64,000 nucleotides of DNA, taken from assembly GCA_031552765.1 (NCBI GenBank), contig JAVBME010000023.1:6249-70248 (forward strand), in the 5' to 3' direction. This DNA comes from JAVBME01 sp031552765 (GTDB taxonomy: Bacteria; Bacillota; Negativicutes; Acidaminococcales; JAISLQ01). The position numbers and the translations under genes were made by a program. This document shows positions 41,904 to 49,011 of the stretch, one piece after another (position 1 is the first letter of the stretch; every line of letters begins with the position of its first letter). A model generated the notes under the pieces. The model was not told where the DNA came from and did not search any database. It saw only the letters and a list, made by a program, of their open reading frames with translations.

Positions 41904-41938
41904 TACATAGAGAGACTCAGACATAAGGGGGGATGTTT

Positions 41939-42481
41939 GTGAAGATACTGGGATTTGCCGGCAGTCCAAGAAAAAACGGAAATACCCGTGCTTTGGCGCA
42001 AGCCGTGTTGTCCGCGGCTGCCAAAGAGCAAGCGGAGACCAAGCTTTATAATATGGCCGACTTGTCTTATGGCGGCTGTATAAGCTGCTATGGCTGTAAA
42101 AAGCACGACAGTTGCGTATTACCGGATGAAGTCACGCCGCTGCTGGAGGAGATCAAACAGGCGGACGCTATAGTTTTGGCGACCCCTATTTATATGTGGC
42201 AGATGTGCGGCCAATTAAAATTATTCGTCGACCGCTTTTTTTCTTATTACCGGCCGGACGGGACCAGCCCGCTGCCGCCGGGAAAAAAAGTTTTGCTGGC
42301 CGCATCCCAGGGGAATCCTGACGAAGAGCGGTTTCTGTCGTATCTTAAAGATACCGGAGAAATGCTGAAGTTTATTGCTTTTGGTTCTTATGAAGTATTG
42401 ACTGTAAGCGGGAACTTGGAAAAAAATCCCGGCGCCGCCGACAAGATAACCGCGGTCGCTAAATGGCTGACCGGAAAGTGA
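41939..42481 (+). CDS. NADPH-dependent FMN reductase-like iron-sulfur flavoprotein
   Basis: 180 residues from GTG 41939; the ATG at 41933 touches the GGGGGG site, so GTG, 6 bases away, is the better start. The flavodoxin-like fold opens with ILGFAGSPRKNGNTRALA (FMN phosphate loop). A compact cysteine cluster follows (GGCISCYGCKKHDSC), the pattern of iron-sulfur flavoproteins, which bind a [4Fe-4S] cluster next to FMN. ATPIYMWQMCGQLKLFVDRF is the second FMN-contact region. Such proteins pass electrons or reduce small molecules in anaerobes; the partner here is unknown. It may share a transcript with rlmD. Confidence 0.82.
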   Translation: MKILGFAGSPRKNGNTRALAQAVLSAAAKEQAETKLYNMADLSYGGCISCYGCKKHDSCVLPDEVTPLLEEIKQADAIVLATPIYMWQMCGQLKLFVDRFFSYYRPDGTSPLPPGKKVLLAASQGNPDEERFLSYLKDTGEMLKFIAFGSYEVLTVSGNLEKNPGAADKITAVAKWLTGK

Positions 42482-42486
42482 GCTTA

Positions 42487-42527
42487 AAACAACAGGACAG
42501 GCGCTTAAAACGCCTGTCCTGTTGTTT
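42487..42527. terminator. Bidirectional intrinsic terminator
   Basis: Perfect 17-bp stem (42487-42503 with 42511-42527), 7-base loop, A- and T-rich flanks, between the convergent flavoprotein and ferredoxin genes. Confidence 0.85.
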
Positions 42528-42529
42528 AT

Positions 42530-43264
42530 TTAATCTTCTAATATTTGTCCGTCGGTGCTCAGTGTAACTATCTGCCAGGGTAGTATCTTGCCGCTTTTTA
42601 CCAGGGCCGCCTTGAGCGCTTCTACGATGCCGCCGCAGCAAGGTACTTCCATGCGTACGACGGTGATACTTTTCAGGTCGTTAGCTTCGATTATTTGCGC
42701 CAGTTTTTCGCTGTAGTCGCCTTCATCCAGTTTGGGGCAGCCGATAATAGTGATTTTATTTTTCATGAATTTATCATGAAAACCTGCGTAAGAATAAGCG
42801 CAGCAGTCAGCCGCGATCAAAAGGTTGGCGCCGTTAAAATAAGGGGCATTAGCCGGAACCAGTTTTATTTGCACAGGCCATTGGCGCAATTGGGAAGCAG
42901 GAGCCTCGACTGTGTGTTGTTGTATGGGTGTGGCAGCCGTCGGCAAAGCTCTGGCGTTGCTGCCGGGACAGACGCCAGCAGTTGGCGGGGCTTCTTTTGC
43001 TATATGCAGCAGCTTGGCATTGCTGCCGGGGCAGCCGCCGGCGGGCGGTGTTTTTTGTACTGCGGCCGGGCTATCCGTTTCTACTATCGACAGGGCGTTT
43101 ACCGGGCAGTTGGGCAGGCAGCGGCCCAGTCCGTCACAGTAATCTTCCCTCAGGAGGGTCGCTTTCCCATCTACCAGGCCGATGGCGCTCTGATGGCAGG
43201 CTTTTACGCATAAACCGCAGCCCACGCATTTATCTTGATCTATTTTTATAATGTTCCTTTTCAT
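42530..43264 (-). CDS. 4Fe-4S ferredoxin-domain protein with duplicated CPGSNA linker
   Basis: 244 residues. The N-terminal dicluster ferredoxin domain has CVGCGLCVKACH (Cys13, 16, 19, 23) and a second set around YCDGLGRCLPNCP. A linker at about 75-110 contains two copies of an A/P-G-x-C-PGSNA unit. The C-terminal half (ASQLRQWPVQIKLVPANAPY, ADCCAYSYAGFHDKF, IIGCPKLDEGDYSEKL, RMEVPCCGGI) is a conserved domain with several cysteines. It is found in ferredoxins of anaerobes and sometimes linked to nitrosative or redox stress genes. The protein should carry electrons in the cytoplasm. It is divergent from a Crp/Fnr regulator, and its probable promoter has a TATAAT on the minus strand (43296-43301). 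Confidence 0.85.
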   Translation of the reverse strand: MKRNIIKIDQDKCVGCGLCVKACHQSAIGLVDGKATLLREDYCDGLGRCLPNCPVNALSIVETDSPAAVQKTPPAGGCPGSNAKLLHIAKEAPPTAGVCPGSNARALPTAATPIQQHTVEAPASQLRQWPVQIKLVPANAPYFNGANLLIAADCCAYSYAGFHDKFMKNKITIIGCPKLDEGDYSEKLAQIIEANDLKSITVVRMEVPCCGGIVEALKAALVKSGKILPWQIVTLSTDGQILED

Positions 43265-43323
43265 TTTTCTCAGCTCCTATTGCTTTGATGTCTTTATTAT
43301 AGTAGTATTTAGCATGAAATAAC

Positions 43324-43337
43324 GTTGCATTTGCAAC
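43324..43337. promoter_or_regulatory. Crp/Fnr-type inverted repeat in the ferredoxin/regulator intergenic region
   Basis: GTTGCA-TT-TGCAAC is a perfect inverted repeat. With the -10 box TATAAT on the minus strand at 43296-43301, the ferredoxin transcript should start near 43289. The repeat centre (43330.5) then falls at about -41.5, the class II activator position. It also lies in the leader of the regulator gene, just before its ribosome site. Confidence 0.6.
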
Positions 43338-43349
43338 AAAGGAGAAAAG

Positions 43350-44006
43350 ATGGAAAAAATTTTTTCTATATTAAAAAACTGTTCTTTGTTTGACTCGATA
43401 CAGGAGGAGGATTTTCCCGCTATACTGGATTATCTTGGCGGTACGGCAAAGCATTACCGGTCGGGCGATATAGTACTGCTGACGGGCGAAAAGACTGCCC
43501 GACTGGGTATAGTATTAAACGGACAGGCCCAGATAATAAAAGAGGATTCATTAGGCAACCGCAGCATAGTAGCGCAAATATCGCCAGCTGAAGTTTTCGC
43601 CGAGGCAGTGGCTTGCGCCGCTGCGCCCAGCCCAGTCACGGTAGTGGCTACCGCGGACTGCCAAATATTTTTCCTGCCGGTAAATCCTCTGTTTGCGGTG
43701 AAAGAAGCCGTCCCGGTTTTTTGCGCCAAACTCGTTGCCAACCTTTTAAAAGTACTTGCCGGCAAGAATATAGAACTGAACAGGAAAATAGATTATTTGA
43801 GTTTGCGTACGACTAGGGAAAAGCTTTTAGAGTATCTTTCCGCTCAACATAAAAGAGCTGGCGGCAATCCTTTTACCATTCCTTTCGACCGCGAGCAACT
43901 GGCGGAATACTTGTGCGTAGACCGCAGTGCTATGTCCAGGGAATTGGGGAGGTTGAAAAAAGAAGGGATTTTGGATTTTAAGAAAAATGCTTTTTCTTTT
44001 ACTTAG
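43350..44006 (+). CDS. Crp/Fnr-family transcriptional regulator
   Basis: 218 residues. The cyclic-nucleotide-like beta-roll sensor (KNCSLFDSIQEEDFPAIL, YRSGDIVLLTGEKTARLGIVL, EVFAEAVACA) is followed by the long dimer helix. The C-terminal helix-turn-helix reads FDREQLAEYLCVDRSAMSRELGRLKKEGI. The FNR [4Fe-4S] cysteine pattern is absent: only Cys11 is near the N-terminus, so oxygen sensing through FNR-type clusters is unlikely. Heme or another ligand is possible. The gene is divergent from the ferredoxin-like gene, whose promoter carries a well-placed inverted repeat, so that gene is the likely target, with autoregulation. AAAGGAGA precedes the ATG. Confidence 0.88.
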   Translation: MEKIFSILKNCSLFDSIQEEDFPAILDYLGGTAKHYRSGDIVLLTGEKTARLGIVLNGQAQIIKEDSLGNRSIVAQISPAEVFAEAVACAAAPSPVTVVATADCQIFFLPVNPLFAVKEAVPVFCAKLVANLLKVLAGKNIELNRKIDYLSLRTTREKLLEYLSAQHKRAGGNPFTIPFDREQLAEYLCVDRSAMSRELGRLKKEGILDFKKNAFSFT

Positions 44007-44102
44007 GTGAAGCCAAATTTTATAATGCAATAATTCTGATCATTTTAACGAAAAAACACTTGACAAAATCGTGCAAAAGAAGAAAAATATAATAAGAAAT
44101 TA

Positions 44103-44121
44103 ACATTAGTTAACTATGTTT
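44103..44121 (+). promoter_or_regulatory. Interrupted palindrome upstream of feo
   Basis: AACATTAGTTAACTATGTT is symmetric around GTTAAC apart from one extra T. A TTGACA lies at 44060-44065 and a TATAAT at 44088-44093, but their 22-base spacing is too long for a standard promoter, so the promoter itself is uncertain. Confidence 0.3.
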
Positions 44122-44185
44122 GGTGCATTTTATTTTTAAGATGTAAAAAAGGCTATAAAGTGGTCTTATTTTTAATTAAGTTAAA

Positions 44186-44201
44186 GTTAGTTTCACCTAA
44201 C
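44186..44201 (+). promoter_or_regulatory. GTTAG-N6-CTAAC inverted repeat in the feo leader (candidate DtxR-family operator)
   Basis: Arms GTTAG (44186-44190) and CTAAC (44197-44201) flank TTTCAC, a few bases before the ribosome site of the first feoA. TTAG...CTAA ends are typical for DtxR-family metal regulators, and one such gene is at 11115-11510. Confidence 0.4.
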
Positions 44202-44219
44202 AAATATGGAGGACATTTT

Positions 44220-44432
44220 ATGCCTTTGGCAGTTGCGCCTGTGGGGAGAGCGCTCAGGATAACCAGGATGATGCTGAGCGGTACGGTGAAAAAACATATG
44301 GAGAACCTGGGCTTTTTAGTCGGCGGGCTTGTTACGCTGGTGGCGTCGGAAGACGGTGATTTGATCGTTAAGATAAAAGACAGCCGTATTGCTATAAATA
44401 AAGGCCTGGCAATGAAAATTTTTGTGGAATAG
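44220..44432 (+). CDS. feoA: FeoA-domain protein (first of two)
   Basis: 70 residues starting at ATG 44220, which has TGGAGGAC at normal spacing; an upstream extension to 44160 is not used. The SH3-like FeoA fold is visible: PLAVAPVGRALRITRMMLSG, then KKHMENLGFLVGGLVTLVAS, then DLIVKIKDSRIAINKGLAMKIFV. FeoA binds the membrane transporter FeoB and helps ferrous iron uptake. Two adjacent feoA genes before feoB are common in anaerobic Firmicutes; their separate roles are not known. First gene of the feo operon, 14 bases before the second feoA. Confidence 0.87.
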   Translation: MPLAVAPVGRALRITRMMLSGTVKKHMENLGFLVGGLVTLVASEDGDLIVKIKDSRIAINKGLAMKIFVE

Positions 44433-44446
44433 GGGAAAGATGGGGA

Positions 44447-44692
44447 ATGGAAAAGCTGTTGAAGGATTTTCGTCCGGGGGAGACGGGAAGAGTAGTGAAA
44501 GTAAGCGGGGAAGGGGCCATAAAGCGCCGCTTGTTTGACATGGGCATAACGCCCGGGGCGGAGATAACCATGAGAAAGGCCGCGCCTTTGGGCGATCCTA
44601 TAGAACTTAAAGTACGGGGTTATGAGCTATCTATAAGAAAAAATGAGGCCCAATCTGTGCTTATGAGGGTTGAGGAGGGCGGCCAATTATGA
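44447..44692 (+). CDS. feoA: FeoA-domain protein (second of two)
   Basis: 81 residues. The FeoA pattern is clear: LLKDFRPGETGRVVKVSGEG, AIKRRLFDMGITPGAEITMRK, APLGDPIELKVRGYELSIRKNEA. It differs enough from the first FeoA (which lacks the P-L-G-D-P segment) to suggest distinct jobs. Its stop codon overlaps the feoB start by 4 bases, so translation is probably coupled. Cytoplasmic, expected to touch the FeoB G-domain. Confidence 0.9.
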   Translation: MEKLLKDFRPGETGRVVKVSGEGAIKRRLFDMGITPGAEITMRKAAPLGDPIELKVRGYELSIRKNEAQSVLMRVEEGGQL

Positions 44693-46764
44693 GATTTGCA
44701 CTGGCAGGCAATCCGAACAGCGGCAAGACGACGCTGTTCAACGCTCTCACTGGCAGTACGGCGCGTGTGGGCAACTGGCCTGGCGTTACGGTAGACCGTA
44801 AAGAAGGCGTGTACAAAAAACTGGGCGAACCTATAAATATCATCGATTTGCCGGGGATATATTCGCTGTCCCCTTATACGCCGGAAGAAGTCGTGGCCAG
44901 GAACTATGTGGTGGATGAAAATCCTGACCTGGTCGTCAATATCATCGACGGTACCAATCTCGAGAGAAACCTTTATCTGACTACGCAACTGTTGGAAACA
45001 GATCGCCCGGTAGTGGTCGCGATCAATATGATAGATCTGGTCAGGAAAGACGGTACGACGATAAATATTGCCGCTCTGGCTGAAAAACTGGGTGTGCCTG
45101 TCATGCCGATAAGCGCTTTGACCGGTGACGGTATCACTGCGCTGATGCAGGCCGCTTACGGCTTGGCAAAGGCCAAACGCGCCGGGGTATCTGTGCTGGC
45201 AGGTTCGTCTTTAGGCACAGGATTCAATAAAATAGTATCGGTCCTGCAGGGCGAGAGAATAGAACACCCCACTTTCCATGCGGTAAAAATGCTGGAAGGC
45301 GACCATCTGGAAAACGCCCATTTATCTGAAGAAATAAAAAAGCAAATAGAAGAGATAAAAGGCGGCATAAAATTAGCTGAAGAATTGGACGGAGACTTTG
45401 CCGCAGCTGTTGCGGACGCCCGCTACAGGTATATAACGGACAACCTTGACGGCATACTCGTCCGCAGTAGGAAAGCCCACGAGCTTTCCCGCTCGGACAA
45501 GATAGACCGAGTGCTTACGAATAAGTGGCTTGGCATACCATTGTTTTTGTTCTTTATGTTTTTGGTTTTTCATCTCACTTTCAGCGAAGACCTCCTTGGC
45601 GCCGGCCTGCCGTCGCCTGGCGTATGGCTACAGTGTCTGACTGAAGACTTTGTAGGCTATATCAGCGAGCAGGCGGCAGCTTTTTTGCAGGCGCAAAATG
45701 CCGCCGAGTGGACAAAGGGAATGGTCGTAGACGGAATGATAGGCGGCGTAGGGGCGGTCATCAGTTTTTTACCGCAAATACTCATGCTCTTTCTTTTCCT
45801 CTCGATAATGGAAGATTCCGGTTATATGGCGCGCGCCGCCTTTTTGATGGACAGGCTGCTCAGGCGGTTTGGCCTGTCCGGACGGGCGTTTATGCCGCTA
45901 CTGATGGGCTTTGGCTGTTCGGTGCCGGCTATGATGGGTACGCGTACCCTGGTGAGCGAAAAAGAACGGCGCCTGGCTATTATGCTTATGCCATTTTTCT
46001 CCTGTGGGGCCAAGCTTCCTATCTGGGCGATGTTTTCCGCCGCTATTTTTCCGGAAAATCCCGACCGGGTGGTCTTTATGATCTATGTGACTGGCATAGC
46101 GACAGCAGGCGTAGCTGCTATAATACTGCAAAAAACCTTGCTAAAAGGTGAAGCGGCGCCCTTTATCATGGAACTGCCGCCCTACCATACCCCGCAGCTG
46201 AGCAGTCTTGTGCTGCATTTATGGGAAAAACTCAAAGGGTTTGTCCTACGGGCCACTACCATAATAGCAGGCTCGACAGTTATCATCTGGTTTCTGGCCA
46301 ATTTCAGTTTTTCTCTGGAAATAGTCGAACACAACAGCGCGGAAAGCATTTTGGCGGTATTGGGGGCATCTATTGTCCCGCTCTTTAAGCCACTGGGCTT
46401 TGCCGGCGGTGATATGGGCTGGCGGCCGGTGGTCGCTATTTTGACCGGTTTATTGGCTAAAGAGATGGTAGTTTCGACCATGGGCGTTCTCTACAATCCC
46501 GACGTATCGGGCGACGCTTTAGAAAGCGACGAGGCCGGTACTGCCCTGGCTGCGACTTTGGCCGCGGTATTTACTCCTTTGGCGGCGATATCTTTTATGG
46601 TATTCAACCTTTTGAGCGTGCCTTGCATGGCGGCCGTAGCTTCGGCCAGCGGCGAGATGCGCAGTGTCAAGTGGATGTTTATTACTATCGCGTTTTGGCT
46701 TACGACAGCTTGGGTTGTCTCTTTTCTCATTTACAATGTGGGGGCGCTTTTAGGTTATGCTTAA
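44689..46764 (+). CDS. feoB: Ferrous iron transport protein B
   Basis: 691 residues. The N-terminal G-protein domain has the P-loop GNPNSGKTT (residues 7-15), switch I GNWPGVTVDRKEG, DLPGIYSLSPYTPEE, and NMID as the guanine specificity motif. A helical GDI-like segment follows (about 170-260). The rest is a polytopic membrane domain with two Gate motifs; cysteines are in GFGCSVPAMMGTR and FFSCGAKLPIWA. It moves Fe(II) into the cytoplasm, coupled to nucleotide hydrolysis, and is most useful under anoxia. It overlaps the second feoA and is followed by a FeoB-associated Cys-rich protein. Confidence 0.96.
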   Translation: MRFALAGNPNSGKTTLFNALTGSTARVGNWPGVTVDRKEGVYKKLGEPINIIDLPGIYSLSPYTPEEVVARNYVVDENPDLVVNIIDGTNLERNLYLTTQLLETDRPVVVAINMIDLVRKDGTTINIAALAEKLGVPVMPISALTGDGITALMQAAYGLAKAKRAGVSVLAGSSLGTGFNKIVSVLQGERIEHPTFHAVKMLEGDHLENAHLSEEIKKQIEEIKGGIKLAEELDGDFAAAVADARYRYITDNLDGILVRSRKAHELSRSDKIDRVLTNKWLGIPLFLFFMFLVFHLTFSEDLLGAGLPSPGVWLQCLTEDFVGYISEQAAAFLQAQNAAEWTKGMVVDGMIGGVGAVISFLPQILMLFLFLSIMEDSGYMARAAFLMDRLLRRFGLSGRAFMPLLMGFGCSVPAMMGTRTLVSEKERRLAIMLMPFFSCGAKLPIWAMFSAAIFPENPDRVVFMIYVTGIATAGVAAIILQKTLLKGEAAPFIMELPPYHTPQLSSLVLHLWEKLKGFVLRATTIIAGSTVIIWFLANFSFSLEIVEHNSAESILAVLGASIVPLFKPLGFAGGDMGWRPVVAILTGLLAKEMVVSTMGVLYNPDVSGDALESDEAGTALAATLAAVFTPLAAISFMVFNLLSVPCMAAVASASGEMRSVKWMFITIAFWLTTAWVVSFLIYNVGALLGYA

Positions 46765-46782
46765 TACAGGGAGGTTTGCGCC

Positions 46783-46950
46783 ATGAGTACTATTGATATC
46801 ATTATTGCGGTTTTGGCTGTGGCACTGGTTGTTTTTACTGTTGTCTACAATATGAGAAAAGGCAATAAATGCGCATATTGTAAAGGCTGCGACGGTACGC
46901 ACCAGGCTTGTACCTGTGACGGACAAAAAGAAGAGCCGGAAACAAAATGA
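46783..46950 (+). CDS. FeoB-associated Cys-rich membrane protein
   Basis: 55 residues, too short for most gene finders but clear. ATG at 46783 follows GGGAGG. One N-terminal membrane helix (IIIAVLAVALVVFTVVY) is followed by a cytoplasmic tail with five cysteines (CAYCKGCDGTHQACTC). This is the FeoB-associated Cys-rich family, found directly after feoB in many anaerobes, possibly accepting incoming ferrous iron. Last gene of the feo operon. Confidence 0.85.
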   Translation: MSTIDIIIAVLAVALVVFTVVYNMRKGNKCAYCKGCDGTHQACTCDGQKEEPETK

Positions 46951-47056
46951 ACTGGCCGTTGCCGGCAGTGTCTCGGCAACGGTTTTTCTTTGCCATTTTT
47001 GCCAACAACATGATATAATGCTCTATACGTTAAATTCCAAGCGAGGTTCTTTATTA

Positions 47057-48577
47057 ATGAAAAATGTTTACGATGCTGTCCGCAGCTTTTATGAACAGGA
47101 CGCGGCATGGGAAGACATCTTAAAATATGACTGGGTAGAAGGCTTTTTGCGTTACAAAGCCTGGCAGCATACTGATGACGGCAAGCTACAAAATATCTGG
47201 CAGCAACTCTTGATGTTCGAACTGTATCTGGCTTATGCCGATGTGCCCTTGCCGGATATGCAGCTCAGCGATTATGGCGATATGGTCGGCTGGCTTGACC
47301 GCAATGTAGCGGAATTTAGCCTGGAACTGCCGGCAGTGAAAAGCTTTTTTCAAACATTGCTGGATTTTCAAAAATATTTGGTGGGGCGCAGGATAATAAA
47401 ACCTTCCGCCAGTATGTCCGAAGCGGCGAAATTTATCACCGGCGGCAGCGCTTTGAGGCTTATGGACGGGCATTTACACGATATGAAAATGCCGCTGGCT
47501 TTTCGCGGTTTTGCTACTCCCGACGCGCCGGCGCCTATTTATTTGAAGTTGGACGAACACCTTCAGCAATTGCTTTTACTGCTCAACCAGTTTTATCAAA
47601 AAGCGGAATTTATCGCCGACTTTGAGCGGGCGATCTTTCTATATCACGGTATAATGGGCTGGGAGGAAGAAGAACTCGATAGCCAGAAAGAAGATTTTTG
47701 GCTGGGTTTTTGGGATTATTTCCTTTTTGACTACCATCTCATAATCAATGATAAAACACCTTTGCGCCATTTTTATGATGCCGGCGATTATCCGGCCGAA
47801 ACCAGAAATCTTTTGAAAGAACTGATCAGCGCCCGTTTCGCCGTGTTTTTTGTCAAAAACCCTTCCAATGAAGACTGGCTGGAATGCGAAGACCTTATGA
47901 CCGGGCAGACGTTTTTTCTTCCTAATCCCGGCGAAAATATTCAAACCTTAAAAGATCTTTTGTTTATGGGCCATCTTTTTTCCCACAACATGGTACTGGT
48001 AAATTACGTGATGAGCGTACAAGTGAGCCTTATTTTAAGAAAACGCATCAAAGATGAAGTAACCAAGCAGTTTTCCTTTTACCGTGTCCAGGAGCCGCAA
48101 GCCGACTGGGATGCTTTTTTTCGCCGCCATGCCATAGCCGTGCGGCACGCTATAGATATTTTTACCACTTTCAGCAAACTAAACGCCGTAGCTGATGTGC
48201 AAATGCCGGAACCTATAGAGAAAAAAGGCGGCAGTCTGGATCTTAAAGTAATAGACATACTAGTGCAGGCTATGAAAAACAATGCCTTTTCTTTTAACGA
48301 CCAGATGCTGACTGTTCGTATGTGGACGGACTATTGCTCGGCGGTTTCGGTTTCGGCGCGCAAACCGCAAAACTGGGCGGCCGGCCTTGTTGCCAATTTC
48401 GTTCTTATCAATTCCGCTTTTGTGGTAGATTATGATTATATTGCCAATATGTTCGATGTCTCCGAAAGCGCCGTGCGCGAGTACGGCAACAAGATAGCGC
48501 GTGTACTAGGCTTGCAGGAGCACGATCTTAGGTATTTAAATGAAGAAGGTTTTATCATGTTGTTAATGAAAAATTGA
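47057..48577 (+). CDS. Hypothetical protein (506 aa) with a C-terminal helix-turn-helix-like segment
   Basis: Not recognised. Start chosen at ATG 47057, where GAGG lies about 10 bases upstream; a longer open frame overlaps the FeoB-associated gene. The protein is rich in aromatic residues and largely helical, with no signal peptide or membrane helix. A central mixed region (ISARFAVFFVKN, LMTGQTFFLPNPGE, LKDLLFMGHLF) recalls modules found in SEC-C-motif proteins. The C-terminal about 130 residues (TVRMWTDYCSAVSV, WAAGLVANFVLINSA, DYDYIANMFDVSESAVREYG) resemble a cyclin/TFIIB-like helical domain ending in a helix-turn-helix. A nucleic-acid-binding or regulatory role is possible. It has no link to feo other than position. 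Confidence 0.65.
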   Translation: MKNVYDAVRSFYEQDAAWEDILKYDWVEGFLRYKAWQHTDDGKLQNIWQQLLMFELYLAYADVPLPDMQLSDYGDMVGWLDRNVAEFSLELPAVKSFFQTLLDFQKYLVGRRIIKPSASMSEAAKFITGGSALRLMDGHLHDMKMPLAFRGFATPDAPAPIYLKLDEHLQQLLLLLNQFYQKAEFIADFERAIFLYHGIMGWEEEELDSQKEDFWLGFWDYFLFDYHLIINDKTPLRHFYDAGDYPAETRNLLKELISARFAVFFVKNPSNEDWLECEDLMTGQTFFLPNPGENIQTLKDLLFMGHLFSHNMVLVNYVMSVQVSLILRKRIKDEVTKQFSFYRVQEPQADWDAFFRRHAIAVRHAIDIFTTFSKLNAVADVQMPEPIEKKGGSLDLKVIDILVQAMKNNAFSFNDQMLTVRMWTDYCSAVSVSARKPQNWAAGLVANFVLINSAFVVDYDYIANMFDVSESAVREYGNKIARVLGLQEHDLRYLNEEGFIMLLMKN

Positions 48578-48621
48578 GTGATTTTAACTTGATAAAAAAA
48601 TTATGACAGCGAGGTCTTGTT

Positions 48622-48972
48622 ATGCGCTGCAAGAATTGCGAAACGGAATTTGACCCTAGAACCGGCGACTGCCCAGTTTGCGGGGCCGTGCCGGAACTTG
48701 ACGCGGAGGTATTGCGCCGCGACGAGCGGGACGCTTTTGCCGGCGTCACTATTGAAGAAGACGGCGGGCGGAGCGAGGAGCCGCGCTTTGACAACAGGCG
48801 GGACTCTTCTTCCGGAATATATGTAAAACAAGTCAGTGTTTCCTCCAGTTTTTGGTCGCAGATAATATTTTTCCTGATAATAGCTTTTGTTATATTTTTT
48901 GTCTTGCCGGCATTTTTGATTTTCTTTCTGTTGCTGGCGGCAGTATGGTTTATATTGAAACTGTTCAGGTAA
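48622..48972 (+). CDS. Zinc-ribbon membrane protein (116 aa)
   Basis: 116 residues. A four-cysteine zinc ribbon at the N-terminus (MRCKNCETEF, then DCPVCGAV) is followed by an acidic linker of about 45 residues. A C-terminal hydrophobic hairpin or single long helix (IIFFLIIAFVIFFVLPAFLIFFLLLAAVWFILK, split by a Pro) ends it. It is a tail-anchored type of protein with the ribbon in the cytoplasm. The function is unknown; such proteins often act as membrane-bound adaptors. CAGCGAGG lies upstream of the ATG. It follows the 506-residue gene by 44 bases and ends at a terminator. Confidence 0.72.
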   Translation: MRCKNCETEFDPRTGDCPVCGAVPELDAEVLRRDERDAFAGVTIEEDGGRSEEPRFDNRRDSSSGIYVKQVSVSSSFWSQIIFFLIIAFVIFFVLPAFLIFFLLLAAVWFILKLFR

Positions 48973-48975
48973 AAA

Positions 48976-49011
48976 AGAACTGCCCTTTGCCATATGGCAA
49001 AGGGCGGTTCT
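48976..49011. terminator. Bidirectional-type intrinsic terminator
   Basis: A 16-bp stem (AGAACTGCCCTTTGCC with its complement, one mismatch) around an ATAT loop. It lies between the convergent zinc-ribbon and nadE genes and touches the nadE stop codon. Confidence 0.8.

Noticed and set aside
44060..44093. TTGACA ... TATAAT as a feo promoter
   Set aside because: The 22-base spacing is too long for a normal sigma-70-type promoter, so it is not listed as a promoter.
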